Shown in pieces: positions 1-5,073 of a stretch of DNA of 5,126 nt; position 1 is the stretch's first letter; each line of letters starts with the position of its first letter. Position numbers and translations under genes: made by a program. This DNA comes from an uncultured Collinsella sp. (GTDB lineage: Bacteria > Actinomycetota > Coriobacteriia > Coriobacteriales > Coriobacteriaceae). The DNA lies in assembly GCA_900754385.1 (NCBI GenBank), contig CAAECP010000146.1:1-5126 (forward strand), in the 5' to 3' direction. The notes beneath the pieces were generated by a model that saw nothing but the letters and a program-made list of their open reading frames with translations, ran no database searches and was not told the origin of the DNA.

Positions 1-444
1 CAGGCCAACCAGATCTGGAGCACCTTCACCGCTGGCCTCGTTACCATCTCGCTCAACTCCACCGCCTACATGATGGAGGTCCTGCGCGGCGGCATCGAGT
101 CCATCGATCCCGGCCAGGCCGAGGCAGCACGTTCGCTGGGCCTGTCGCAGTGGCAGGCTATGCGCAAAGTCGTGTTCCCCCAGGGCATTAAAAACGCGAT
201 TCCGGCGCTCACCAACGAGCTCATCATCAACATCAAGGATTCGTCGGTGCTCTCGGTCATCGGCGTGTTCGACCTTATGTACGCCACCACCACCGTCGCC
301 GGCGTGTACTACCGCCAGATGGAGGTCTACTGCGTGGCGCTCGTGGTCTACCTGATCCTGACGCTCGTGGCGAGCCGCCTGCTCGAGGCCTTTGGCAAAA
401 AGCTCGGCGCCGAGGCTCCGGTCACGCTGCCCAGCTCCAATTAG
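1..444 (+). CDS. Amino-acid ABC transporter permease, 3' part (5' end outside window)
   Basis: The reading frame is open from base 1 and ends at TAG 442-444, giving 147 visible residues of an inner-membrane permease of the HisM/GlnP polar amino-acid family. With its partner subunits it would form the channel through which a binding-protein-delivered amino acid enters the cell. The diagnostic EAA loop, which docks on the ATPase, starts at visible residue 41 ([12 protein letters not shown], then [14 protein letters not shown]). It is preceded by the usual [15 protein letters not shown] stretch. Two hydrophobic stretches follow, around residues 70-95 and 109-125, the last being a typical C-terminal membrane helix ([20 protein letters not shown]) before a short polar tail. 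Full-length relatives are about 220-300 residues, so the N-terminal helices and possibly a fused binding domain lie upstream. The ATPase gene begins 22 bases downstream, so the two are cotranscribed. The substrate cannot be told from this part. Confidence 0.93.
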   Translation, partial: QANQIWSTFTAGLVTISLNSTAYMMEVLRGGIESIDPGQAEAARSLGLSQWQAMRKVVFPQGIKNAIPALTNELIINIKDSSVLSVIGVFDLMYATTTVAGVYYRQMEVYCVALVVYLILTLVASRLLEAFGKKLGAEAPVTLPSSN

Positions 445-453
445 GCTCAAGAC

Positions 454-459
454 GAGGAG
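454..459 (+). promoter_or_regulatory. Ribosome binding site of the ABC ATPase gene
   Basis: GAGGAG lies 7 bases before ATG 467. It decides the start, because the same frame stays open to an upstream ATG at 392 that lies inside the permease gene and has no comparable site. Confidence 0.8.
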
Positions 460-466
460 AATCATC

Positions 467-1252
467 ATGGCAGATACCGCCATTACCGGCACCGCGGCCG
501 CCGCACAGACCAATGAGCCGCTCATCCGCGTCGAGGGCCTGCGCAAGAGCTTCGGCTCGCTCGAGGTACTCAAGGGCATCGACCTGTCCGTCAATCCCGG
601 CGAGGTCGTCACCATCATCGGCGCCTCGGGTTCGGGCAAGTCGACCTTCCTGCGCTGCCTCAACCTGCTCGAGACTCCGGACGCGGGCCATATCTGGTTC
701 CACGGCCAGGACCTTACGGCCGAGCGCTGCAACATTAACAAGCTGCGTGAGGACATCGGCATGGTGTTCCAGGGCTTTAACCTGTTCAACAACATGGATG
801 TGCTCGACAACTGCACGCTCGCGCCCGTCACGCTCAAAAAGATGAGCAAGACCGAGGCCGAGAAGGTCGCGATGGAGCATCTGACGAGCGTGGGGCTCGA
901 AAAGTTCGCGCACGCCGCCGTGGGTCGCCTGTCCGGTGGCCAAAAGCAGCGCGTGGCCATCGCGCGCGCCCTGTGCATGAATCCGCAGATTATGCTGTTC
1001 GACGAGCCGACTTCGGCGCTCGACCCCGAGATCGTGGGCGAGGTGCTCGAGGTCATGCGCAAGCTCGCGGCCGACGGCATGACCATGGTCGTCGTCACAC
1101 ACGAGATGGCCTTTGCCCGAACCGTGTCCGACCGCGTGGTCTTTATGGACAAGGGCGTGGTGCTCGAGGACGCCGCGCCGGCCGAGCTCTTCGGCAACCC
1201 CAAACACCAGCGCACTCGCGAGTTCCTCTCTCGCTATCTCGAGGATAAATAA
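467..1252 (+). CDS. Polar amino-acid ABC transporter ATP-binding protein (GlnQ/HisP type)
   Basis: This 261-residue cytoplasmic ATPase powers the permease encoded just upstream. All nucleotide-binding motifs are present: Walker [10 protein letters not shown] at 52-60, Q-loop glutamine 102 (MVFQGFNLF), signature [15 protein letters not shown] at 155-169, Walker B IMLFDE at 175-180, D-loop SALD at 183-186 and switch histidine 212 (VVVTHEM). The VFQxFNLF and THEM contexts are typical of the polar amino-acid uptake subfamily. An N-terminal extension of about 18 Ala/Thr-rich residues precedes the first beta strand and is slightly longer than in GlnQ or HisP (about 240-257 residues). The start at 467 is chosen for its GAGGAG site; an in-frame ATG at 392 would overlap the permease gene by 53 bases and add an Arg-rich stretch unlike the family. 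The gene ends in TAA only 3 bases before a palindromic repeat. Family assignment is sure, substrate unknown; a solute-binding protein gene is expected upstream of the window. Confidence 0.96.
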   Translation: MADTAITGTAAAAQTNEPLIRVEGLRKSFGSLEVLKGIDLSVNPGEVVTIIGASGSGKSTFLRCLNLLETPDAGHIWFHGQDLTAERCNINKLREDIGMVFQGFNLFNNMDVLDNCTLAPVTLKKMSKTEAEKVAMEHLTSVGLEKFAHAAVGRLSGGQKQRVAIARALCMNPQIMLFDEPTSALDPEIVGEVLEVMRKLAADGMTMVVVTHEMAFARTVSDRVVFMDKGVVLEDAAPAELFGNPKHQRTREFLSRYLEDK

Positions 1253-1255
1253 TGC

Positions 1256-1290
1256 GAATGTGACAAAGGGACAGTCCCTTTGTCACATTC
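1256..1290 (+). repeat. REP-like palindrome, copy 1 (perfect)
   Basis: This is a perfect 35-base palindrome: arm GAATGTGACAAAGGGAC (1256-1272), centre base A (1273), and the exact reverse complement of the arm (1274-1290). As RNA or single-stranded DNA it would form a near-complete hairpin. It starts 3 bases after the ATPase stop codon and ends 66 bases before the RAYT start. Near-copies lie at 2096-2130 and, truncated, at 3566-3593. No T-run follows, so it is not a classical intrinsic terminator, though it could shape the 3' end of the transporter mRNA. Palindromes flanking a RAYT gene are the hallmark of REP systems, so I infer that this is the element the neighbouring enzyme acts on. Confidence 0.93.
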
Positions 1291-1316
1291 TTGGCTGCTG
1301 ACTATGGAGTAGCGGG

Positions 1317-1322
1317 TATAAG
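1317..1322 (+). promoter_or_regulatory. Possible -10 box ahead of the RAYT gene
   Basis: TATAAG matches five of six bases of the TATAAT consensus and lies 35 bases before the RAYT start. No good -35 element sits at the usual distance: TTGGCT at 1291-1296 would need a 20-base spacer. Weak candidate only. Confidence 0.22.
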
Positions 1323-1345
1323 AAGCTCTATCTGTGTCGACGGAC

Positions 1346-1350
1346 AGGAG
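1346..1350 (+). promoter_or_regulatory. Ribosome binding site of the RAYT gene
   Basis: AGGAG lies 6 bases before ATG 1357 and decides between that start and an in-frame TTG at 1291, which directly abuts the palindrome and has no Shine-Dalgarno sequence. Confidence 0.75.
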
Positions 1351-1356
1351 CTTGCC

Positions 1357-2094
1357 ATGGCGAGAACTGCACGCGCAAAGGCTGAGTCGGGATTTCATCA
1401 TGTAACCGCGAGGGGAAATGGTGGACTGACTCTTTTCGAGGATTCTACTGACTACCGTGCCTTCCTTGCGTTTTTGTGCGATGCCTGTTCAAAACACCAT
1501 GTGACCCTGCGGGCATATTGTTTGATGGCAAACCATGTTCATTTGCTCCTAGATGATCAAGAGGACGGTATGCCGCGGGCAATGAAGAGCGTGCTCGGCA
1601 GCTATGCCCTTCGTTACAATGCGAGAGCGGGGCATATCGGCCATGTTTTTCAGCAACGATATGACAACCAGCCCATCGAGACGGAAGAGTATTTGCTGCA
1701 GGCGCTGCGCTATATCCACAACAATCCGGCGAAGGCGGGCATTTGCCCTGCGGGGGAGTACCTATGGAGTAGCTTCCACGAATACGCTTCGGGTGTCGAG
1801 GGATATTGCGACGTCGGTCTCATCCTTGAATTGCTTGGAGGAAAGAGTCGTTTCCTCGAGTTCAGCGAGATTCAAGATGCGACATACCGTCCGTGTCGTC
1901 GGCCGCGCGTTTCCGACGCTGCGGCTCGGGAGATTGCGCAAAGGATACTGGGAGGCATTTCTCTCGTCGACCTGCAGACGGTGGGGCGCTCTTCGCGCAA
2001 TGAATTACTCGCCGGTTTGAAAGATGCGGGATTGTCGGTGCGCCAGATCGAGCGATTGACCGGCATCGGCCGCAGCATCATCGCGCGAGCATAA
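1357..2094 (+). CDS. REP-associated tyrosine transposase (RAYT; IS200-like HUH/Y1 transposase)
   Basis: The product is 245 residues, a single-strand DNA transposase of the Y1/HUH superfamily. Seen in order: an N-terminal strand ending HHVTARGN (14-21), the RAYT counterpart of the usual YHVxxRGN; FEDSTDYRAFL (27-37); the metal-binding HUH motif NHVHLLL with His60 and His62; GHVFQQRY (95-102); and YLLQALRYIHNNPAKAGI (112-129), where Tyr119 is the expected nucleophile because it aligns with Tyr115 of E. coli TnpA-REP (YIYINP). WSSFHEYASG follows. A C-terminal extension ends in a helix-turn-helix-like segment (about 216-245: AGLSVRQIERLTGIGRSII), absent from the roughly 165-residue E. coli protein. 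All catalytic residues are present and the frame is unbroken, so the enzyme may be active. Near-identical palindromes lie 66 bases upstream and 3 bases downstream. Base composition is lower in GC than the neighbours (about 47% in 1441-1500 against about 67% in 601-660), which fits acquired DNA. Known members of this family nick at REP palindromes; activity here is inferred. Confidence 0.93.
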   Translation: MARTARAKAESGFHHVTARGNGGLTLFEDSTDYRAFLAFLCDACSKHHVTLRAYCLMANHVHLLLDDQEDGMPRAMKSVLGSYALRYNARAGHIGHVFQQRYDNQPIETEEYLLQALRYIHNNPAKAGICPAGEYLWSSFHEYASGVEGYCDVGLILELLGGKSRFLEFSEIQDATYRPCRRPRVSDAAAREIAQRILGGISLVDLQTVGRSSRNELLAGLKDAGLSVRQIERLTGIGRSIIARA

Positions 2095-2095
2095 C

Positions 2096-2130
2096 CGATG
2101 TGACAAAGGGACTGTCCCTTTGTCACATTC
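2096..2130 (+). repeat. REP-like palindrome, copy 2
   Basis: It matches copy 1 except for the first two bases (CG instead of GA) and the centre base, which is T (2113) instead of A. The paired arms are 15 bases, ATGTGACAAAGGGAC at 2098-2112 and its complement at 2114-2128, followed by TC. It begins within 3 bases of the RAYT stop codon and ends 20 bases before the M20 start. A GTG at 2100 inside it is in frame with the M20 gene but is not its likely start. Confidence 0.93.
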
Positions 2131-2140
2131 AGTGTAATTT

Positions 2141-2145
2141 GGAGG
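2141..2145 (+). promoter_or_regulatory. Ribosome binding site of the M20 peptidase gene
   Basis: GGAGG lies 5 bases before ATG 2151 (GGAGGAAGGT then ATG). It favours this start over the in-frame GTG at 2100, which lies inside the palindrome. Confidence 0.82.
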
Positions 2146-2150
2146 AAGGT

Positions 2151-3566
2151 ATGGCCGAGGTTTGGCGCTTCTTTGCGCATGAGGATGATTTTGCCGATTT
2201 GGACAAGGCCGGCGCATGCGAGCGCCTGGGCCGCGTGCTGTCGTTTCCGACCGTCTCGAGTATGGATGCCGAGGCAGTGAACTGGCAGCCCTTCGACGAC
2301 CTGCGCGCCTATATGCAGCAGGCCTGGCCGCTCGTGTTTGCGGCGGGCGAGGTCGAGCTTATCGACCATTCGCTGCTGGTGGCACTTGCCGGAAGCGATC
2401 CGGCCCTTAAGCCCGTTATGCTCATGGGTCACATGGATGTGGTTCCCGTGGTGCCGGGTACCGAGGCCGACTGGACGCACGCCCCCTTTAGCGGGCACGT
2501 GGACGACACCTACATCTGGGGCCGCGGCGCGATCGACATGAAGGACCAGGTCGCAGGCATTCTCGAGGCTGTCGAGTATGCGCTGGCGCACGGTTGGCAG
2601 CACGAGCGCACGCTGCTCCTGGCCTTTGGCCAGGACGAGGAAACCACGCAGTACGGCGCAGGCGCCATCGGCCGCGCGCTCGAGGAGCGCGGTGTTGAGC
2701 TCGAATTCCTGATCGACGAGGGCGACTACCGCATCGTTCCGGCTGCCGAGTATAGCGCGGGCGAGGGTTGGCTCATGCACGCCGACCTGGCTGAGAAAGG
2801 TTATGCCGACATTGTGCTCAAGACAAAGAGCGCGGGTGGACATTCTTCCAACCCCTACGGCGGCACGTCGCTCGAGGTGCTCAGCCGCGCCATCACTGCA
2901 ATCTGCGATATCGAGTGGCCGACGCGCGTGACCGACTTGCTTGCCGCCCAGCTCGTCGAGTTGGGGCTCTACACGGCCGATGAAATTGCCGCTAACGGGG
3001 ATGCCATTGTCCGCGATTGCCTCGCCAGCAAGAAGCTCTATCCGCTGGTGACGACCACCTGCGCGCCCACGCAGATTGAGGGTGGCAGCACCGGCGCCAA
3101 CGTAATGCCGCAAGATATGTGGGCCAATATTAACTTCCGCATGCTCGAGGGCACGAGCGTGGCCGACGTTGTGGCGCGCTGCCGTGAGGCGGTTGCCGGG
3201 GCGGACCTTGCCGATCGTGTCGAAGTGGAGCTGGGCCCCGGAAGCTCCGAACCCTCGCCGTCCCCGCGCATCGGTGGTCCCGGCCTCGAGGCGGTTCGCT
3301 CCATCGCCGCCCGCTATTTCCGTGATCCAAAGGGGACGGAGGAAAACGGATCATTCGGGCCAGTGGCAATTGTGCCCTCGACCGTGATCGGTGCGACCGA
3401 CGCTGCCAACTACCAGCACATTTGCCCTGAGTGCATTCGCTTCTCGGCCTTTGTGGTTGATGATGACGAGTGCGATCGCGGCGTCCACGGCACCAACGAG
3501 CGCATCACCCGCCGCGCCTACCTCCAGGGCATCCGCTTCCTCGTCGCTCTGCTCCAAACGCTCTAG
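2151..3566 (+). CDS. M20 family metallopeptidase (carboxypeptidase S/PM20D1-like)
   Basis: The product is a 471-residue dizinc hydrolase without signal peptide or membrane segment, so cytoplasmic. Such enzymes cleave dipeptides, C-terminal residues or N-acyl amino acids. Zinc and catalytic motifs appear in order: MGHMDVVPV with His94 and Asp96; GRGAIDMKD with the bridging Asp129; GQDEET with general base Glu163 and ligand Glu164; LIDEGDY with probable ligand Asp189; the inserted dimerisation domain starting near KSAGGHSSNP with conserved His231; and GVHGTNERI with the final zinc ligand His446. The GVHGxNE ending and the length fit the carboxypeptidase S/PM20D1 branch better than DapE or ArgE (about 380 residues). 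The residue before DEE is Gln161 where relatives often have His; it is not a catalytic position. The start at 2151 is set by GGAGG. The final G of the TAG stop is also the first base of palindrome copy 3. Substrate is unknown; proximity to an amino-acid importer hints at amino-acid scavenging. Confidence 0.92.
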   Translation: MAEVWRFFAHEDDFADLDKAGACERLGRVLSFPTVSSMDAEAVNWQPFDDLRAYMQQAWPLVFAAGEVELIDHSLLVALAGSDPALKPVMLMGHMDVVPVVPGTEADWTHAPFSGHVDDTYIWGRGAIDMKDQVAGILEAVEYALAHGWQHERTLLLAFGQDEETTQYGAGAIGRALEERGVELEFLIDEGDYRIVPAAEYSAGEGWLMHADLAEKGYADIVLKTKSAGGHSSNPYGGTSLEVLSRAITAICDIEWPTRVTDLLAAQLVELGLYTADEIAANGDAIVRDCLASKKLYPLVTTTCAPTQIEGGSTGANVMPQDMWANINFRMLEGTSVADVVARCREAVAGADLADRVEVELGPGSSEPSPSPRIGGPGLEAVRSIAARYFRDPKGTEENGSFGPVAIVPSTVIGATDAANYQHICPECIRFSAFVVDDDECDRGVHGTNERITRRAYLQGIRFLVALLQTL

Positions 3567-3593
3567 AATGTGACAAAGCGACAGTCCCTTTGT
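3566..3593 (+). repeat. REP-like palindrome, copy 3 (right-truncated)
   Basis: The left arm GAATGTGACAAAGCGAC (3566-3582) differs from copy 1 by one base (C for G at 3579). The centre is A and the right arm survives only as GTCCCTTTGT (3584-3593). The last 7 bases of the arm are replaced by TGGCCGTTGGGG, the start of a different inverted repeat. The first base is the last base of the M20 stop codon. The mismatch and truncation mark it as a decayed or recombined copy. Confidence 0.88.
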
Positions 3594-3595
3594 TG

Positions 3596-3647
3596 GCCGT
3601 TGGGGACGTTCTTAAACGACTAGCCGTCAAGGAACGTCCCCAACGGC
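3596..3647 (+). repeat. Second inverted repeat family (16-bp arms, 20-base loop)
   Basis: The arms GCCGTTGGGGACGTTC (3596-3611) and GAACGTCCCCAACGGC (3632-3647) are exact reverse complements. The 20-base loop can extend the stem by TT/AA past a one-base bulge (G3631) and holds a small GAC/GTC stem (3618-3620 with 3626-3628). No T-run follows. It shares no sequence with the GTGACAAAGGGAC family, apart from the GGGAC-like core common to both, and abuts its truncated copy 3. It looks like an independent intergenic REP-type element; whether it recurs in the genome cannot be seen here. Confidence 0.85.
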
Positions 3648-3682
3648 TACGTCCACTCATTCCATGCGGGTTATATGCAGGT

Positions 3683-3709
3683 TTGCCTGCGCACGCTATC
3701 ATGTATAGG
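3683..3709 (+). promoter_or_regulatory. Candidate prfA promoter
   Basis: TTGCCT (3683-3688) and TATAGG (3704-3709) are separated by 15 bases, a short spacer, with transcription expected near 3716. This is the best sigma-70-like pair in the 210 bases ahead of prfA, and this part of the intergenic stretch is its most AT-rich. A small hairpin (GCAGG 3677-3681, CCTGC 3686-3690) overlaps the -35 element. Low confidence because neither hexamer nor spacing is ideal. Confidence 0.27.
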
Positions 3710-3749
3710 TTAGACCGCAACTATGTACCCCATACGCGAAGGGATGCGC

Positions 3750-3776
3750 ATGTATCTGAAGATCGACATGTTCTAG
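3750..3776 (+). CDS. Possible eight-codon leader ORF ahead of prfA
   Basis: ATG TAT CTG AAG ATC GAC ATG TTC TAG encodes MYLKIDMF. It is preceded at 5 bases by GAAGGGA (3738-3744), a plausible ribosome binding site, and lies downstream of the candidate promoter and 81 bases before prfA. It ends in UAG, the codon read only by the release factor that prfA encodes, which would suit an attenuator or feedback leader. A GC-rich hairpin (GGCGC 3796-3800, GCGCC 3804-3808) lies between it and prfA. An ORF this short can easily occur by chance and nothing shows it is translated. Confidence 0.2.
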   Translation: MYLKIDMF

Positions 3777-3857
3777 CCGGGCTTACCCCCGCAGTGGCGC
3801 CGCGCGCCCCATCAACTCTGCCGATTTTCACCTTCACGCATATAAAGGAGTCCCGTC

Positions 3858-4925
3858 ATGCGCGACAAGCTCGAAAAGATTATCAAGGCCTACGAGGAGC
3901 TCGAGAAGAAGCTCTCCGACCCAGCCGTCGCCTCCGATATCAAGGAGTTCACGCGTCTCAACAAGGAGTACGCGCACCAGTCCGACCTCATCGCCGCCTC
4001 GCGTGAGTACATCGGCGCGCTCGATGACATCGAGGCCGCAAAGGAGATGCTCCGCGACACGACCGATGCGGACGAGAAGGAGATGCTCCAGATGGACATC
4101 TCCGAAAACGAGGAGAAGCTTCCCCAGCTCGAGGAAGACATCAAGTACATGCTCATCCCGAGCGATCCCAACGACGACAAGAATACCATCGTCGAGATCC
4201 GCTCCGCCGCCGGTGGCGACGAGGCGGCCATCTTCGCCGGCGATCTGTACAAGATGTACCAGCGCTTCTGCGAGTCGCGCGGTTGGAAGACCACCGTGCT
4301 CGACTCCAGCCCCAGCGAGGCCGGCGGCTTTAAGTCCATCGAGTTCAAGGTCGAGGGCGACCGCGTCTACTCCGTCATGAAGTACGAGTCCGGCGTGCAT
4401 CGCGTCCAGCGCGTTCCCAAGACCGAGTCCCAGGGTCGCATCCAGACCTCCACGGCAACCGTCGCCGTGCTTCCCGAGGCCGAGGAGATCGACGTCCAAA
4501 TCAACCAGTCCGACCTGCGCATCGATACCTACTGCGCCTCCGGACCTGGCGGTCAGTGCGTTAACACCACCTACTCCGCCGTGCGCATCACCCACCTGCC
4601 CACTAACACCGTGGTGCAGTCGCAGGAACAGCGCTCCCAGATCCAGAACCGCGAGGTCTGCATGCAGATGCTGCGCGCCCGTCTGTACGAGATGGAGCTC
4701 GAGAAGCAGCAGGCAGAGCTCGGTGCCGAGCGCCAGAGCCAGATTGGCCACGGCAACCGTTCCGAGAAGATCCGTACCTACAACCAGCCCCAGGACCGCG
4801 TGACCGATCACCGTATCGGCTTCAACTCCACCTACAACGGCGTCCTTCTGGGCGATCAGCTCGGCACCGTCATCGAGGCGCTTGCCGCCGCCGAGCGAGC
4901 CGAGAAGCTGGCGCAGGCAGTTTAA
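3858..4925 (+). CDS. prfA: Peptide chain release factor 1
   Basis: This 355-residue protein of normal RF1 length ends translation at UAA and UAG by triggering peptidyl-tRNA hydrolysis on the ribosome. It has a charged helical N-terminal domain (1-100), the RSAAGGDEA motif (115-123), the anticodon-like PxT tripeptide as Pro187-Lys188-Thr189 (RVPKTESQGR), the GGQ catalytic loop at 231-233, and the C-terminal HGNRSEKIRTYNQPQDRVTDHR stretch (298 onward). PxT rather than SPF marks RF1, not RF2. Oddities: the stop-reading loop has GRIQTS with Gln196 where RF1 normally has His (Thermus His193); the GGQ region reads YCASGPGGQC and NTTYSA, with Cys226, Cys234 and Tyr239 where Arg, His/Ser and Asp are common. 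The start is fixed by AAAGGAG (3844-3850), 7 bases before ATG. It follows a 210-base gap, so it is probably transcribed separately. prmC, the GGQ methyltransferase gene often next to prfA, is not seen before the downstream terminator. Confidence 0.97.
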   Translation: MRDKLEKIIKAYEELEKKLSDPAVASDIKEFTRLNKEYAHQSDLIAASREYIGALDDIEAAKEMLRDTTDADEKEMLQMDISENEEKLPQLEEDIKYMLIPSDPNDDKNTIVEIRSAAGGDEAAIFAGDLYKMYQRFCESRGWKTTVLDSSPSEAGGFKSIEFKVEGDRVYSVMKYESGVHRVQRVPKTESQGRIQTSTATVAVLPEAEEIDVQINQSDLRIDTYCASGPGGQCVNTTYSAVRITHLPTNTVVQSQEQRSQIQNREVCMQMLRARLYEMELEKQQAELGAERQSQIGHGNRSEKIRTYNQPQDRVTDHRIGFNSTYNGVLLGDQLGTVIEALAAAERAEKLAQAV

Positions 4926-4928
4926 GTT

Positions 4929-4950
4929 CCGCCGTTCTACCGAACGGCGG
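4929..4950 (+). other. GC-rich hairpin directly after prfA
   Basis: A perfect 9-bp stem, CCGCCGTTC (4929-4937) with GAACGGCGG (4942-4950), and a four-base TACC loop start 3 bases after the prfA stop codon. No T-run follows, so it is more likely an mRNA 3'-end stabiliser or a pause element than a terminator by itself. Confidence 0.7.
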
Positions 4951-4970
4951 ACCAGCCGACGCTGCGCGCC

Positions 4971-5060
4971 GTCCAGAGCGACAATTTGTCATTCAAAAGG
5001 CAAGGCATGACCAGAAGGTCTATGCCTTGCCTTTTTCATGCCAACTTGTTCGCTCTGGAC
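4971..5060 (+). repeat. Outer inverted repeat enclosing the terminator
   Basis: GTCCAGAGCG (4971-4980) is the exact reverse complement of CGCTCTGGAC (5051-5060). Pairing continues inward with ACAA (4981-4984) and TTGT (5046-5049) past a bulged T (5050). The terminator hairpin sits in the middle, giving a 90-base nested structure. No target duplication flanks it, so a MITE-like origin is not shown. Confidence 0.7.
4995..5036 (+). terminator. Intrinsic terminator of prfA (possibly bidirectional)
   Basis: AAAAGGCAAGGCAT (4995-5008) pairs with ATGCCTTGCCTTTT (5022-5035). The stem continues with GACC (5009-5012) and GGTC (5017-5020) across one bulged T (5021), around an AGAA loop. Five Ts close the right side and four As the left, so it could also stop transcription from the opposite strand. 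It lies 70 bases after the prfA stop codon. Confidence 0.9.
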
Positions 5061-5073
5061 GTCGCTCGCTCAT

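Larger units (their letters stand above)
1256..2130 (+). mobile_element. Palindrome - RAYT - palindrome cassette
   Basis: The 875-base unit consists of palindrome copy 1, the RAYT gene and palindrome copy 2, fitted with almost no spare sequence between two unrelated genes. The centre base is A in copy 1 and T in copy 2, so on that single asymmetric base the copies are in inverted orientation. No target duplication is evident outside the palindromes. The boundaries are inferred from the repeats. Most RAYTs are viewed as domesticated and single-copy, so the cassette may not move as a unit. Confidence 0.65.

Noticed and set aside
422..1207. 261-codon minus-strand frame opposite the ABC ATPase
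   Set aside because: It is a shadow of a complete, motif-perfect ATPase gene, with a His/Asp/Leu-rich composition and no domain.
1256..1290. Palindrome copy 1 as a classical intrinsic terminator or as a CRISPR repeat
   Set aside because: No T-run follows the hairpin, and the copies are irregularly spaced by whole genes with no spacers.
1291..1356. TTG start adding 22 residues to the RAYT
   Set aside because: It has no ribosome binding site and begins directly at the palindrome edge. The ATG at 1357 has AGGAG at ideal spacing and gives a normal RAYT N-terminus.
1302..1773. 12-base direct repeat CTATGGAGTAGC at 1302-1313 and 1762-1773
   Set aside because: One copy encodes the conserved WSS of the RAYT and the other lies in its leader. 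A single 12-base match within 900 bases is unusual but can be chance, and no structure accompanies it.
1872..3113. Long open frame (413 codons) on the minus strand across the RAYT end and the M20 gene
   Set aside because: It is antisense to two genes with full catalytic motifs, runs through a palindrome, has no recognisable domain, and is the kind of open antisense frame expected from C/G-biased third positions.
3470..4006. 178-codon plus-strand frame spanning the M20 end, the repeats and the prfA start
   Set aside because: It crosses two repeat elements and overlaps two well-supported genes in another frame. Its Arg/His/Pro-rich product has no recognisable domain.
3834..4811. 325-codon minus-strand frame opposite prfA
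   Set aside because: It mirrors prfA and is rich in Leu, Gly, Asp and His as expected from reading C/G-biased codons backwards. prfA itself is unmistakable.
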